DNA of 60,000 bases from Mesostigma viride (lineage: Eukaryota; Streptophyta; Mesostigmatophyceae; Mesostigmatales; Mesostigmataceae). Location of the stretch: assembly GCA_009746045.1 (NCBI GenBank), contig RPFO01000406.1:2036287-2096286 (forward strand), read 5' to 3'. Below are positions 10,473 to 20,260 of this stretch, one piece after another. The notes under the pieces were generated by a model that made no database searches, was not told the origin of the DNA, and saw only the letters and a list, made by a program, of their open reading frames with translations. Position 1 is the stretch's first letter. Each line of letters starts with the position of its first letter. Both the position numbers and the translations under genes were made by a program.

Positions 10473-10669
10473 CGTGTGCGTGTGCGTGTGCGTGTGCGTG
10501 TGCGTGTGCGTGTGCGTGTGCGTGTGCGTGTGCGTGTGCGTGTGCGTGTGCGTGTGCGTGTGCGTGTGCGTGTGCGTGTGCGTGTGCGTGTGCGTGTGCG
10601 TGTGCGTGTGCGTGTGCGTGTGCGTGTGCGTGTGCGTGTGCGTGCGTGTGCGTGTGCGTGTGCGTGTGA
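10473..10669. repeat. (GTGTGC)n microsatellite
   Basis: About 33 copies of a hexanucleotide with one 2-bp slip near 10,644. It gives spurious Val/Cys, Arg/Val and His/Ala frames on both strands. Confidence 0.97.
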
Positions 10670-10724
10670 GCAGGATTGAGTGTGGGCAAGGGCAAGTGCA
10701 AGGGCAAAGTATCTAGAACCTTGA

Positions 10725-11145
10725 TGTCTAATCACTGCAAGAAAATGTCCTCAAATGAGGACATTTCAAAGATGGATACCATTTGTAATAACTCACACAC
10801 GTCAACACATCCATGGGTACGGTATATGGAACCATTAACTTTTATGATATGCTCAAGAGTTGAAATGCTTTACATCCATGAAATATGCTCATTATATAAT
10901 TGTTTACGATTTATGAATGTAGGGGGGTCGTTACACGAGTGACCAAAAAGCACTCTGACAAGTCATGTTCAATGTGCTAAGAAAGAAGGCATGGCCAGGT
11001 CATGGCTGGTCCTGAAAATGCACTGAGGGTGCCCACAACATGTCTACGTTACACCCTCGCTATCCTAGACCCTGCAGCCTGCCAAGGGGGGGGCACAAAA
11101 TGTAACTGGCAGCCAGGGACGATGGTGCAGGCCAAATAGCAGGTG
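10725..11145 (-). mobile_element. PiggyBac-like element terminus (deletion remnant)
   Basis: Inverted relative to the 3' end of the element at 17,320-20,260. It starts TGTCTAATCAC, then the hairpin AATGTCCTCAAATGAGGACA, then about 380 bp homologous in reverse to 19,865-20,240 (for example ggccaggtcatggctggtcc and tgcagcctgcca...). The transposase portion is absent and similarity stops near 11,145. It shows that TGTCTAATCAC belongs to the element end and not to its target. Confidence 0.75.
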
Positions 11146-12419
11146 TAAAGCTAGCTCAGTCCAAAGAGTGAAACAAGAAGCAAATATTTGCGTAGGCCAA
11201 GGTGAGGTATATACTCCCAACGGAGTTATGTTACAATTCAAGGTGAGGTCCAAGATTGTCATTAGAGGCTTGGCTGCCACCACGGTGCTAAACCATGATG
11301 CTGAAGCCTCGCATTACATATGAAACATATTCTGAAAAGAGGCACGTATTGTAACACAATAACAATGTAAACATGACGAGCTCAAGTTTCCAAGCCAGTC
11401 TTCATCACTTGGACAAGAGTTATAGCGTTAGAAACATATGGGCATCTAGTCGCTCTACACGTAAGCCAGCCATAATTTCAATGCACAAGGATACACATTT
11501 CCATCACCATTCATCTTCATCATCCTGAACGACTCGAACACGCGGACAAGATAACGGCAGGCTCGAGCTACCATGGTCCGGATTCTCCCGATTTCTGGCC
11601 TGCGCTGGTTGTCTCCTTGATATGGGCAACATCCCAGCAAGCCTTGAAAAGCTTCAGGCAGTATATGTGTTAAATCAAACTACCACATTGCAATTAAACA
11701 CAGCGACTGCTACTTGCTGCTGTTTTGACATCGCAAGACCGTTTACCTTTTCAGTGACGCAACGGGAAAAGAAAGCACTGTCCAGCAAACTTCCGTAATT
11801 CCGCTTTGTCGCTGTTTACCGAAACAGCGATAACATTTTTGTCGCGAGGGTTTTCTAGCTCCAACTCGGACCAGCCAGCAGCAACCTCTATTGGCACCCG
11901 TGATCATTACTATCATAATACGCCGTCTAGGTCATCTAGTCGCTCTACACGCAAGCCACGAACACGCGGACAAGATAACGGCAGGCTCGAGCTACCATGG
12001 TCCGGATTCTCCCGATTTCTGACCTGCGCTGGTTGTCTCCTTGATAATACGCCAACCCCTTCAGGGTGACAACCGTTGTCACGACTCGACGGCTTATGGT
12101 CGTCATAGGGAATGAACGCCGGTTCATATGGAACAGTGAACAAGCTGCTTGTCGTCTGTCGAGCTCTATGCGGAGCACGTAACCTTGTGCAACGATCGTT
12201 GCTCAATCCATACGATGCAAGTACCGACTGGATACATACGAAGCAACGACCGACAACAAGCAGCTGGAATTACGGCATGGCCTGGAGGCAACCGCTGGCC
12301 CTTCCCTTGCAGCTACGCCGCCATGCACCTGTTGTTAAATATTCTGGTCATTTCAAACCAAATTGCGCAAAATGCTGGGGGGGGGGGGGGGGGGGGTCCA
12401 GGGGTGGCCCTTAGCGGGT
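11146..12419. other. intergenic with a duplicated 120-190 bp segment
   Basis: A segment from atctagtcgctctacacg to gcgctggttgtctccttgat occurs at 11,444-11,621 and again at 11,934-12,045; the second lacks about 66 internal bp. A run of about 22 G follows at 12,377-12,398. An inverted copy of the cataactccgttggg motif lies near 11,210-11,230. No gene recognised. Confidence 0.55.
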
Positions 12420-12448
12420 GTGGCCCTTAGCCGGGTGGATTACCTTAC
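12420..12448. repeat. right copy of a 29-bp inverted repeat
   Basis: Inverted partner of 9359-9387 (one mismatch), preceded at about 12,400 by a second, shorter ggcccttagc copy. Confidence 0.6.
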
Positions 12449-12554
12449 GCATCTACTTCTAGTAGTAAAAATCTCAAATGTGCAGTGAGCGCGCCGCGCC
12501 CAGAACCTGGGCACCGCGCCAGTGCCCGCTGCCCGCTGGTACCCCCGAAAAATT

Positions 12555-13960
12555 CTAAGTCCAAACCGCGTGGTCAGACGTAAAATACGCGTAAAATACG
12601 TCGAGGCCCATAATATGCTTTATCCCGCATTTTATCGCATTCGTACGGCGTACATAACAACCCGGCTTCTCGGGGTTGGTCTTGTGGCGGATGTAGTCGG
12701 GCCACTGATCGCGGCGTTGCTGCTGCTGGGCTGGCGTCAGGTCGTCGTCAAGCGACCAGGAGGTGTCCACCAGCTTCTTGCGGCGAGAGAGGAACCGAAC
12801 TCGGGCTGTGATGTCGCTGAAGGTGAGGACCACTGGAGGGGGCCCAGCCTTGGCGCCCGTGGATGGGGCAGGCGGTAGGCGCCCTGCAGTATCGCACCTG
12901 GCAGCTGCATGCACGCCAAGAGCTGTTTCTTCAGCTCGTCGAGAAGAGAGTCTGGGGTCTCCTCCGGCGGCATGTCGAAGCGCCTGCATGAGGATGACCC
13001 GGCAGCGGCGACGGTCGCGGTCAGCGGCCTCGCGGCGCGTGTCTTCCAGCTCCTGGAGCTTGGTGGTGATGGCGGTCGTGGTAGAGGATGCCTGCCTCTT
13101 GAGCAGGTCCGCCCAGGAGGCGCGAGTCGAGGGGTCATCGCTAGCCCTACCAGCAGGTTGGGCGGCGATGGTGGCCGTTCGCTCGGCGATCTCGGGGACC
13201 TGCGTGGCCAGGGCGTCTACCTTGGCAGCAACTGCCTCAAGTTTCACGGTGCCTTGGCCGACTCGGCCTTCCACCTGGTTAAGGCGGGTGGTCACAGTGG
13301 CTGTGGCCTCGGAAACTTTGGTGGCAATGTGCTCTTGCGTAGCAGTAAACTGAGGCTGGAGCTTAATTCAGGGCGACTCTGGCTTCAATGTTGTTGACCT
13401 TGGCCGAGAGAGTGTTGAGTGGGCCGTCAGGCGCGTTCAGGGCGGCGAGCTGCTCAGCCATCGGCGCCAGCTGCTCCACCACTGCAGCTCGGATGGAGTC
13501 CGTGCTGGGGGAGGTGCTGCTCTGCGGGGATGCTGCAGCTGCTGTGCATGGCTGCCCGTCTGCGCTCATGCAGGAGGCTCCTGAGGCCAGCGTAGCCAAT
13601 CTGGGTGATGTCCTGGGCGTCGCAGCGCAGGTAGCTGCACATGATGACTGCCTTCAAGTACGCCTCCGGTTCTTGAAGCAGCCATTCCCAGGCGGGCTTG
13701 GTGACCTTGTCGCCAGGGGTAGGCAGGAAAAGTTCGTCATGGCGGGCCAGGAACTTGATAACATCGTCACATTGTTCCTTCGTGAGCATAAAGATTTCCA
13801 AAATGCAAAAATCCCGCTGGCCGGCGCCGAAGCGGCGGACGTCCCATTTGGTATGGGTAGTTCGGGTTTTCTTGGGAATGGGCGACGAATTTGGCATAGA
13901 GCACTGCGTCGAGGGAGGCAGACCGGGGGGGAGAGCTTCGATCAGCGCGAAAAGGTTGGC
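12555..13960 (-). pseudogene. ORF1-type protein, C-terminal part, interrupted by a chromovirus
   Basis: Reading from 13,960 the frame begins NLFALIEALPPGLPPS and continues with WDVRRFGAGQRDFCILEIFM and LRCDAQDITQIGYAGLRSLL. After frame changes near 13,540 and 13,370 comes a long coiled coil (TTRLNQVEGRVGQGTVKLEA ... AITTKLQELEDTRREAADRD), and finally PPPVVLTFSDITARVRFLSR, SLDDDLTPAQQQQRRDQWPD and a KPGCYVRRT end. This is the same coiled-coil plus DDDLT/RRR architecture as the other ORF1 copies, but a separate family. Its N-terminus lies at 29,505-29,635 beyond the inserted element. Tail residues after about 12,660 fall in AATACG-type repeats and are probably not original. Confidence 0.75.
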
Positions 13961-14533
13961 TGTTACGCCGCGGATATCTACCTCCACCTCTACCTCTAAT
14001 GGGCCTGATGCTACCTAAACTGGTCAGGCCTCCTCTACTCAACCCTCTGGCGAAAGACGAACGTGACGGAGCTGATCTCAATGCATTAACGTATGTGTTA
14101 CTATAATACGCCATACAACCATTTATCAAAACCCGTTTACTCCAGGAATAGAGGAAGGAAACACAACTACACTGCCGTGACCCAAGCCTAAATGTGTTAA
14201 TTCATTTAACACACGCCGAGTGCACACACAAGGGATAGAACGCGCATAAATGGTCACCAACGGTCCAACACGCTCGGGCCGACATGGCCCTCGCCTACAG
14301 ATGCACGCTGGTCCACTACATCTACTGATGCACGCTGGTCCACTACATTCTACCACAGGATCAGGACCACTAGTAAAGTACGCGGCGCGGCGCCCAACGG
14401 CACCCAATGTACCACAGTACTGTTACGAGGACAATAATGTCCCGGTAGGAGCCTAAACGTAAACCTGGGGACAACCGAGGCAAAAGACCTAATTTACGTC
14501 CGTAACTACAACGAATTGTTACGCGACGTAACA
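13961..14533 (-). repeat. chromovirus 3' LTR
   Basis: 573 bp, apparently identical to 28,932-29,504. Ends TGTTACG...CGTAACA. It is the 3' LTR for the minus-strand element because the polypurine tract adjoins it. Confidence 0.95.
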
Positions 14534-14546
14534 CCTCCCCCCCCAC
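14534..14546 (-). other. polypurine tract
   Basis: On the minus strand GTGGGGGGGG then AGG directly abuts the LTR at 14,533. This is the expected plus-strand priming site of the retroelement. Confidence 0.85.
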
Positions 14547-14902
14547 AAAGGTAGGGAGCCCTCTCCCTACGCACAGGGAGGAAAACAAGGGGTAGGAAAC
14601 CTAATGCACCCAGCACACACTAACACAGTCGGCAGGCCATCCAAGATACAAAGCACCAATAGTTCACACGGTCTCCACCACCACGCCTGGAGGTGTAGGG
14701 TTAGCCAGCACCAAGCCTGGTGGTAGGTTCCCCTAACTGCCTGGAACAAAGTCCTTGCCGGGGGGAACGGCACTGGGCAGGACACACAGAGTAAACCAAT
14801 CAGCACCAAGGACCAAGAACGACCAGTCAACTGGCCAGAACATGAGGGCGACTCTACATACCGGAGGGACAACACCCTCAGGTCGGGCCTAAGGCCCTCT
14901 AT
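14547..14902. other. 3' untranslated region of the chromovirus
   Basis: Between the stop of the 772-residue ORF and the polypurine tract. Only short frames; nothing recognised. Confidence 0.6.
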
Positions 14903-17221
14903 CTAATGGCCATCCGTCTGGTAGGTACCACGGGAGGCCAGCAGGACATCCAGGTAAGCCTGGTAGTGAGACACATCCTCAGCATTGTCGTGCCTATCTA
15001 CAGTGAGGAAAACATCGGCCCACACGCCGTCAGGGAAAAGTCCCAGGAAGGCCCAGTAGTACCTATGCTGTGTAAGAACGACCTGGCCCCGGGCCCAGTC
15101 CAGGAAACCGCAGGCAAAGAGGCGTAGGAAAGGCTCTACCGCGATCAGGCAGAGAGCCCGAAGGAGCAGGCGATGATACCGGATCCGAGGGCGCATACCC
15201 GTCGGGAAAAACAGATCTACCAGGGGCTCCACGTTGGACGGCCACAACCGGATGTGCCGAATCTCGCGGGAACGCCACCGGCGGGCACACTGTCGCGACC
15301 CGAACGTCTCAAGGTAGTCGCTAGCCCGGGGAGGAGGATGACCCCGAGAGTCCAAACCCTGGCCCGGGATGGGCGCTGGACGACGGGCATCCCACTCTAG
15401 GATGGGCTGTAGGACGGTGCTATACGTGGCACCCGGCACCGCAGGAAAATCTACCGTGAGAGCATCTGAGGCCATAATGCCCAGAGGCGGAGGGTAGGCC
15501 CACTGGAACCCGCCGTAGGTGTCCAAGTCATTGTGGCGTCGCGCCCAGCGGTACAGGACGCGCCGAACCAGGATCTCACCCTGGAACACCGGATCAGCCA
15601 AAATAACCATGTCGAAAGGAGGCCGATCAGTCTCAACTGGTAGGTTACGGTCCCGCGGCGCCCGACACACCTGGGAGAACCCGTAGGACATGGGCGAAAT
15701 GGCCAGCTCGGCAGAGGCGCGCGGCAGGTCACACTGGCGGCAAGCGAGCGCAGACATACCATACCCGAAGACAGGCGTGTCGCGCGACTCCGGGGTCGCA
15801 TGCACCACAGAAGGGGCCCGATCCCGATCGCCCTCTGACAACTCCCGAAGGGAATCGGCAGCGCGGGTGGCGCGCGGGTCAGAGCCACTGGACCGAACGA
15901 CCGCAGCCAAAGACCGCGGGGCCGAAGGGGCAGGGGCCGACGAAGGGGTAGGAACCGGCGCAGGTGCAGAAGGTGCCGGTACAACAGGGGGCCGCGTCGG
16001 ACCCGAGGCCGCAGGGGGTCGCGACGGACCCGCCTCCGCAACTGGCGCGCCGGTCTCTGGGGGTGGCGCACCACCAGGCCACATGTTGAAAATAGGACCC
16101 GTGGGGACAGGCAATCCGGCATACGACTGGTTACCGTCCAAGCTCCAGTCAGGCACCGGGATCCTCTGCGGAGGACCACCCTCCCAAAGCCTGGGAAGAC
16201 CGCCCGGGTCACTGAAGAAACCCCGCGAGGGCGGCGCTGACGTGGTGGGCGGCTCGGACGCGGCGGCGGCGGGCGCTGCCACTGGGACGGCGGACTCGCG
16301 CCGAGGCGCAGATACGTCAGTAGCAGGCACAGCGGTAGCCGAAGGCGTAGGAGCTGCAGCACCAGAGGGAACCGCAGACGCCGAGGGCTCGTGCGACACG
16401 GTCGGACCCGTAGACGTCGAGGCGACCGAAGGGGAAGGGGGCACAGCTGCAACAGACACCCCACCTGGCGTGGCTGGAGCGTGCGACTGGGCCGCCATAA
16501 AGGCCCCGAAGGCCGCCGTCAGAGACTGGATCTGCGCCTGCATCGCAGAAACTGTCGCCGAAAGGGGATCAGGCAAACCCGAAGGGGTAGGCTCCACTGA
16601 AACACACCTGGTCGACCGAGGGGACGACGGAACCGGAGAGGGAGGAGCAGACGCTGAGGAGGCGGACGCAGCGCTCGAGGCAGAATATTCTGGAGTATAA
16701 TGTACCTCGGATGGGGCGCCCGTAGGGGCAGGACCACCAACTGCTACTCCCGCAGACTGATCAGCTATCTCCATGAATTCTACAGCCCGCAGAAGGTCGC
16801 AGGGGTTCTCATCTACCTCAGCATCATCCTCAGCCGGAAGCCAGGGGAACACATCCCGTAGGCAGGAGCGGCCCACAGGGGTAGAAAGGTAGGAAAACAC
16901 CCTGGGGCACTGGAGAATCGCAGCTATCTGTCCCAGGGCTGGACAGCTGGAGCCACAGTCTAGCAAACAGTGGCCGGCATCGTCGAACCCGTGCAAAACA
17001 AGATGATGCGGTTCAGCAGGGGAAGGACCGTACCACGTGACCCCGAAGAGAGCCGCCCTGACTAGGCCCGCATGCTGGGCCTGGAGGGCCGGATGCACGA
17101 CGCCATCCGGGAAACTAGACCGTGACACCCAACGGCCCGGGAGGGCCTCGAAGTACAGCTCAGGGTCCGGTAGGGGCAGGGACGGCAGCGGGCTCTCAGC
17201 CGGAGGGGTAGGCTCCGACAT
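14903..17221 (-). CDS. 772-residue ORF of unknown function in the chromovirus 3' region
   Basis: Sense-oriented with gag-pol and lying between the chromodomain stop and the 3' LTR, the position of env-like genes. Start chosen at ATG 17,221 (MSEPTPPAESPLPSLPL). The frame is open further upstream to 17,353, but that part lies partly in the inserted PiggyBac terminus. Layout: N-terminal domain of about 170 residues (with LHGFDDAGHCLLDCGSS), a Pro/Ala/Ser-rich linker of about 300 residues, and a C-terminal folded domain rich in W, R and aromatics (RLWPSNVEPLVDLFFPTGMR ... FLDWARGQVVLTQHRYYWAF). No signal peptide or transmembrane helix is evident, so a classical envelope is unlikely. GC content is clearly higher than in gag-pol, suggesting a different origin. 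Intact over its full length. Confidence 0.75.
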   Translation of the reverse strand: MSEPTPPAESPLPSLPLPDPELYFEALPGRWVSRSSFPDGVVHPALQAQHAGLVRAALFGVTWYGPSPAEPHHLVLHGFDDAGHCLLDCGSSCPALGQIAAILQCPRVFSYLSTPVGRSCLRDVFPWLPAEDDAEVDENPCDLLRAVEFMEIADQSAGVAVGGPAPTGAPSEVHYTPEYSASSAASASSASAPPSPVPSSPRSTRCVSVEPTPSGLPDPLSATVSAMQAQIQSLTAAFGAFMAAQSHAPATPGGVSVAAVPPSPSVASTSTGPTVSHEPSASAVPSGAAAPTPSATAVPATDVSAPRRESAVPVAAPAAAASEPPTTSAPPSRGFFSDPGGLPRLWEGGPPQRIPVPDWSLDGNQSYAGLPVPTGPIFNMWPGGAPPPETGAPVAEAGPSRPPAASGPTRPPVVPAPSAPAPVPTPSSAPAPSAPRSLAAVVRSSGSDPRATRAADSLRELSEGDRDRAPSVVHATPESRDTPVFGYGMSALACRQCDLPRASAELAISPMSYGFSQVCRAPRDRNLPVETDRPPFDMVILADPVFQGEILVRRVLYRWARRHNDLDTYGGFQWAYPPPLGIMASDALTVDFPAVPGATYSTVLQPILEWDARRPAPIPGQGLDSRGHPPPRASDYLETFGSRQCARRWRSREIRHIRLWPSNVEPLVDLFFPTGMRPRIRYHRLLLRALCLIAVEPFLRLFACGFLDWARGQVVLTQHRYYWAFLGLFPDGVWADVFLTVDRHDNAEDVSHYQAYLDVLLASRGTYQTDGH

Positions 17222-17315
17222 GACGGCTGCGGAGGGGAGGGGACAACCAACCACCCGTCGACAGCAGACATAACATAAGAGAGGAGAAAGCCTACAACTA
17301 GAGCTTGTGCAGGGT

Positions 17316-17319
17316 TTTA
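17316..17319. other. target duplication TTTA, left
   Basis: TTTA here and at 20,261-20,264 brackets the PiggyBac-like element. Removing the element plus one copy rejoins the chromodomain frame (EYK, then a few residues and TAG). Confidence 0.8.
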
Positions 17320-17504
17320 TGTCCAAAAACCAAATGTCCTCATTTGAGGACATAGTCCTCGTTTGAGACAGGGGGGGTCAGGGACTCAGTTTTGGCGCCA
17401 AAGTTGGTCCTACGGGTCCCTGGTGGGTTTTGGCGGGAAACTGGGATAGGTACTGAGCGCGCCAAGCCCATGGGGTCGACAGGGGTCGACCGTACCTGGA
17501 AAAT

Positions 17505-19634
17505 ATGAGGCGGGGAAAAGTACCTATTTTGGCGGGGTTGAGTAACGGGATCGTGCAATTTCGCGAGTGCACGGCCATGGCGGCCTGGGCATTAAACGAT
17601 CGTGTGAGCACGTTAGCAACTCATTTCGACGACAAAAATGCACGGCCGGCAGATCGTTGGTCTAGGCAGCTGGCTGCACGCTTGAAAGTGCCGGTGAAAA
17701 GTCTTTTTATCCACGGCAGGGTGATTGGTGTGCCGGACCCCGAAAACGTAAAAGTCAGATGGGACATAGATGGGGATGAGACTGTTATCGATGCCAAGCT
17801 GCTCGTGCAATATAATGGCGCGGGAGCTAGCCTAACCGCTAGCGAGGGTGTTGAACCCGAGCCCGATGAATTGCCGGGGTCTGGAACTGACGAGGATGAA
17901 GACGAGCCCGAGTCAGAGGAGGGTGGGGTTTCGGATCCTGAGCCTGAGAATCCGCCGAGCGCGCGCGCGCGCGTTTCCGATCTCTGGGAACGTTTGTGCA
18001 CGACAGGGCCGGGCGCTGAGCAGCCACCCGTTTTCGTGCCTCAGTGGAACACCACCCCCACTGTCGTGCGTGAGGATGCTCGGCCGGATCGCTACTCACC
18101 TGAAAACAAGAAGGCAACTCTCATCGGCCTGCAGGATCCCGCAGCGACCAGCGAGGCTGGATATGTCCGCTTCATGATTCCAGGCGTCGACGATTTCTGT
18201 GATGAAATGACCAAGCGTGGCAGGGAGAAAGGTTTCGGCACCGCCAGCAACCCCTGGACCGTGACGCCGCAGATTTTTCACGCGTACATCGGCGTACGTT
18301 GTCTCATGATGGCCTTTCCCGTGAACGGGACCTGGCGCACCTACTGGGAGACGTCTGGAACGGTTGTGGTCAACTTCCAGCGTTTCATGCCACGCACTCT
18401 TTTTGAGCAACTCACTGCAGTCTTTGCCTTCCCCATCAAGGCTGGCCAGGCTGGAAATGACCCGTTTGCACGTGTCCGTGGGTGGTATGAATGCATGAAC
18501 GAGCACCTGCGAAGCGTCATCAACCCCGGCACCGTGCTGGTCTGCGACGAGTCCATGATCTCGTGGGTGGGTCGTGGCATGCCCGGCTTCATGGTGGTGG
18601 CACGCAAGCCCAAGCCAATGGGTCGTGAGCTGAAGGACATTGCCGACGGCTCCACTAAGCTGCTGTTGCATGTGGAGATGCAGGAGGGGAAGGAACGCAT
18701 GAAGAACAAGGAATACAACGCGCAGTGGGGAAACTCCACGGGCCTCACCATGCGGCTGACGAAGCCCTGGCACGGCTCGGGGCGCATCGTGGTGGCAGAC
18801 AGCTGGTTTGGCTCAGTCAAGACGGCCGTGGCACTCAGGACTGTGGGGCTATACGGCGTGCTCAACGTGAAGACGGGCCACAGCAACTTCCCCAAGGACG
18901 CGCTGTTCGCTGGCCTGAAAAAGCGCGGAGATCACCTCGCCTACACCGCCAAAGTCCAGATGGGCGGCCCTGAACGCATCGACATCTTTGGGTGTGCCCA
19001 CCAATCCAAGGAGCCACTGCTGGTGGTCGCCAGCTGCTCCACCACGCTGCCGGGCAAGCCACAGCAGAAGACATGGACTAACAACCAAAGCGGCATCCAG
19101 TACACCAAGACCACCCCGCAGCCGAAGGTGACGGAACTGTACCGCAACAACATGGGCGTCATCGACCATCACAACGCAATCAGGCAGGGCGAGTGCCCGA
19201 TGAGTGGGTGTTGGCACACGCACAGCTTTGCCACCCGCGAGATCAGTGAGTCGCTGGGGATGCTGATCACCAACGGCTTCTTCGCCAGCCGCGCGTTCGC
19301 TGGCTACAAGGGGAGCTACCGCGAGTTTTTGGAGAAGGCAGGGCTGGACATGGTCAACTTGAGCGTGGCCAGGGCCACTGTCGCCACGCTGCGCTCGGTA
19401 GAGGACGGGGCCACTCACAAGATGGTAGGCCTGGAAAACCAAGGCAGGTGCAGGTACTGCCAGGCGCATTGCCGGCATTACTGTGGCCCCTGCTCTCGCG
19501 TGGGTGCTGGCGCGAAGGGGCAGATCAACTTGTGCGCGCCCTCTACCCAGCACGACAGGCAGTGCTGGCAGAAGCATGTTGACGGCATCCCGCCACCATC
19601 CCGCAAGGCCTACAAGAAGAGGAAGTCTTCGTAA
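17505..19634 (+). CDS. PiggyBac-like transposase
   Basis: 709 residues, uninterrupted; an alternative Met is at residue 25 (17,577). The N-terminal part contains a basic segment (RWSRQLAARLKVPVKSLFIH) and an acidic linker (about 115-150). The DDE_Tnp_1_7-type catalytic core runs from about 215 to 600, with three Asp in family contexts: VCDESM (D348), VVADSWFG (D432) and MGVIDHHN (D554). The C-terminus is a Cys/His-rich domain (CRYCQAHCRHYCGPC, then CAPS...CW), like the terminal zinc-binding domain that recognises the transposon ends. Family role: cut-and-paste transposition with precise excision. GC-rich, unlike the surrounding gag-pol. Likely a functional or recently functional gene. Confidence 0.92.
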   Translation: MRRGKVPILAGLSNGIVQFRECTAMAAWALNDRVSTLATHFDDKNARPADRWSRQLAARLKVPVKSLFIHGRVIGVPDPENVKVRWDIDGDETVIDAKLLVQYNGAGASLTASEGVEPEPDELPGSGTDEDEDEPESEEGGVSDPEPENPPSARARVSDLWERLCTTGPGAEQPPVFVPQWNTTPTVVREDARPDRYSPENKKATLIGLQDPAATSEAGYVRFMIPGVDDFCDEMTKRGREKGFGTASNPWTVTPQIFHAYIGVRCLMMAFPVNGTWRTYWETSGTVVVNFQRFMPRTLFEQLTAVFAFPIKAGQAGNDPFARVRGWYECMNEHLRSVINPGTVLVCDESMISWVGRGMPGFMVVARKPKPMGRELKDIADGSTKLLLHVEMQEGKERMKNKEYNAQWGNSTGLTMRLTKPWHGSGRIVVADSWFGSVKTAVALRTVGLYGVLNVKTGHSNFPKDALFAGLKKRGDHLAYTAKVQMGGPERIDIFGCAHQSKEPLLVVASCSTTLPGKPQQKTWTNNQSGIQYTKTTPQPKVTELYRNNMGVIDHHNAIRQGECPMSGCWHTHSFATREISESLGMLITNGFFASRAFAGYKGSYREFLEKAGLDMVNLSVARATVATLRSVEDGATHKMVGLENQGRCRYCQAHCRHYCGPCSRVGAGAKGQINLCAPSTQHDRQCWQKHVDGIPPPSRKAYKKRKSS

Positions 19635-20260
19635 ACTGTTTTATTGACTTTGCTGTTGTTCTTTCTCGCGCGTGCCCGCGTAGCCGCGCGTAGGGCCTCG
19701 TCTCTGCTACTTAAATAGGCAGTGGACCCACTTTGGGTCAGTTAAAGTTATTTCTTAGCTTTTAACGTCTTCATGGACCCTGGGGAACCAGCATTTGTCT
19801 ATTTAGATGGTATGGCATAGTGAGAGATGAAGTCTGGTTACATCTGCTATTTGGTATGCACCAGGGTGGTCCCTGGCTGCCCGCTGGCAGTTACATTTTG
19901 TGCCCCCCCCTGGCAGGCTGCAGGGTCTAGGACAGCAAGGGTGTAACGTAGACATGTTGTGGGCACCCTGGGTGCATTTTCAGGACCAGCCATGACCTGG
20001 CCAGGGCTACTTTCTTGGCATATTGTTGACTTGAGTGCTTTTTGGTCACTCGCGTAGCGACCCCCCTGTATTCATAAATCGTAAACAATTATACAATGAG
20101 CATATTTCATGGATGTTAAGCATTGTAACTCTTGAACATATCATAAATGAACATGGTTCCACACCGTACCCATGGATGTGTTGATTTGTGTGAGTTATTA
20201 CAAATGGTATCATGGCTGAAAAATGTCCTCATTTGAGGACATTTTCTTGGTGATTAGACA
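19635..20260. other. 3' region of the PiggyBac-like element
   Basis: Noncoding; contains the segment shared with 10,725-11,145 and ends in the hairpin plus terminal repeat. Confidence 0.7.

Larger units (their letters stand above)
17320..20260 (+). mobile_element. PiggyBac-like DNA transposon, apparently intact
   Basis: 2,941 bp. Left end TGTCCAAAAACC, right end (inverted) TGTCTAATCACC. Each is followed by the hairpin ATGTCCTCA/TGAGGACAT (17,332-17,352 and 20,222-20,243). Flanked by TTTA duplications instead of the family's usual TTAA. Inserted at the last codons of the chromovirus pol. It encodes one uninterrupted transposase. A partial relative lies at 10,725-11,145. Confidence 0.88.

Noticed and set aside
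10444-10735. His/Ala, Arg/Thr and Val/Cys frames
   Set aside because: Pure hexanucleotide microsatellite read in several frames on both strands.
13767-14129. 120-codon frame ending in the LTR, and its twin at 28,783-29,100
   Set aside because: The frames run across the LTR boundary into unrelated flanks; only the LTR part is shared, so they are not genes.
15690-16700. 336-codon plus-strand frame
   Set aside because: Antisense shadow of the GC-rich 772-residue ORF; low-complexity Gly/Ala with no domain.
17222-17353. Upstream extension of the 772-residue ORF (MSSNEDIW...)
   Set aside because: The first codons lie in the terminal hairpin of the inserted PiggyBac-like element and cannot be the native start.
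18096-19577. Minus-strand frames of 225 and 242 codons
   Set aside because: Shadows opposite the PiggyBac-like transposase, which has all expected motifs.
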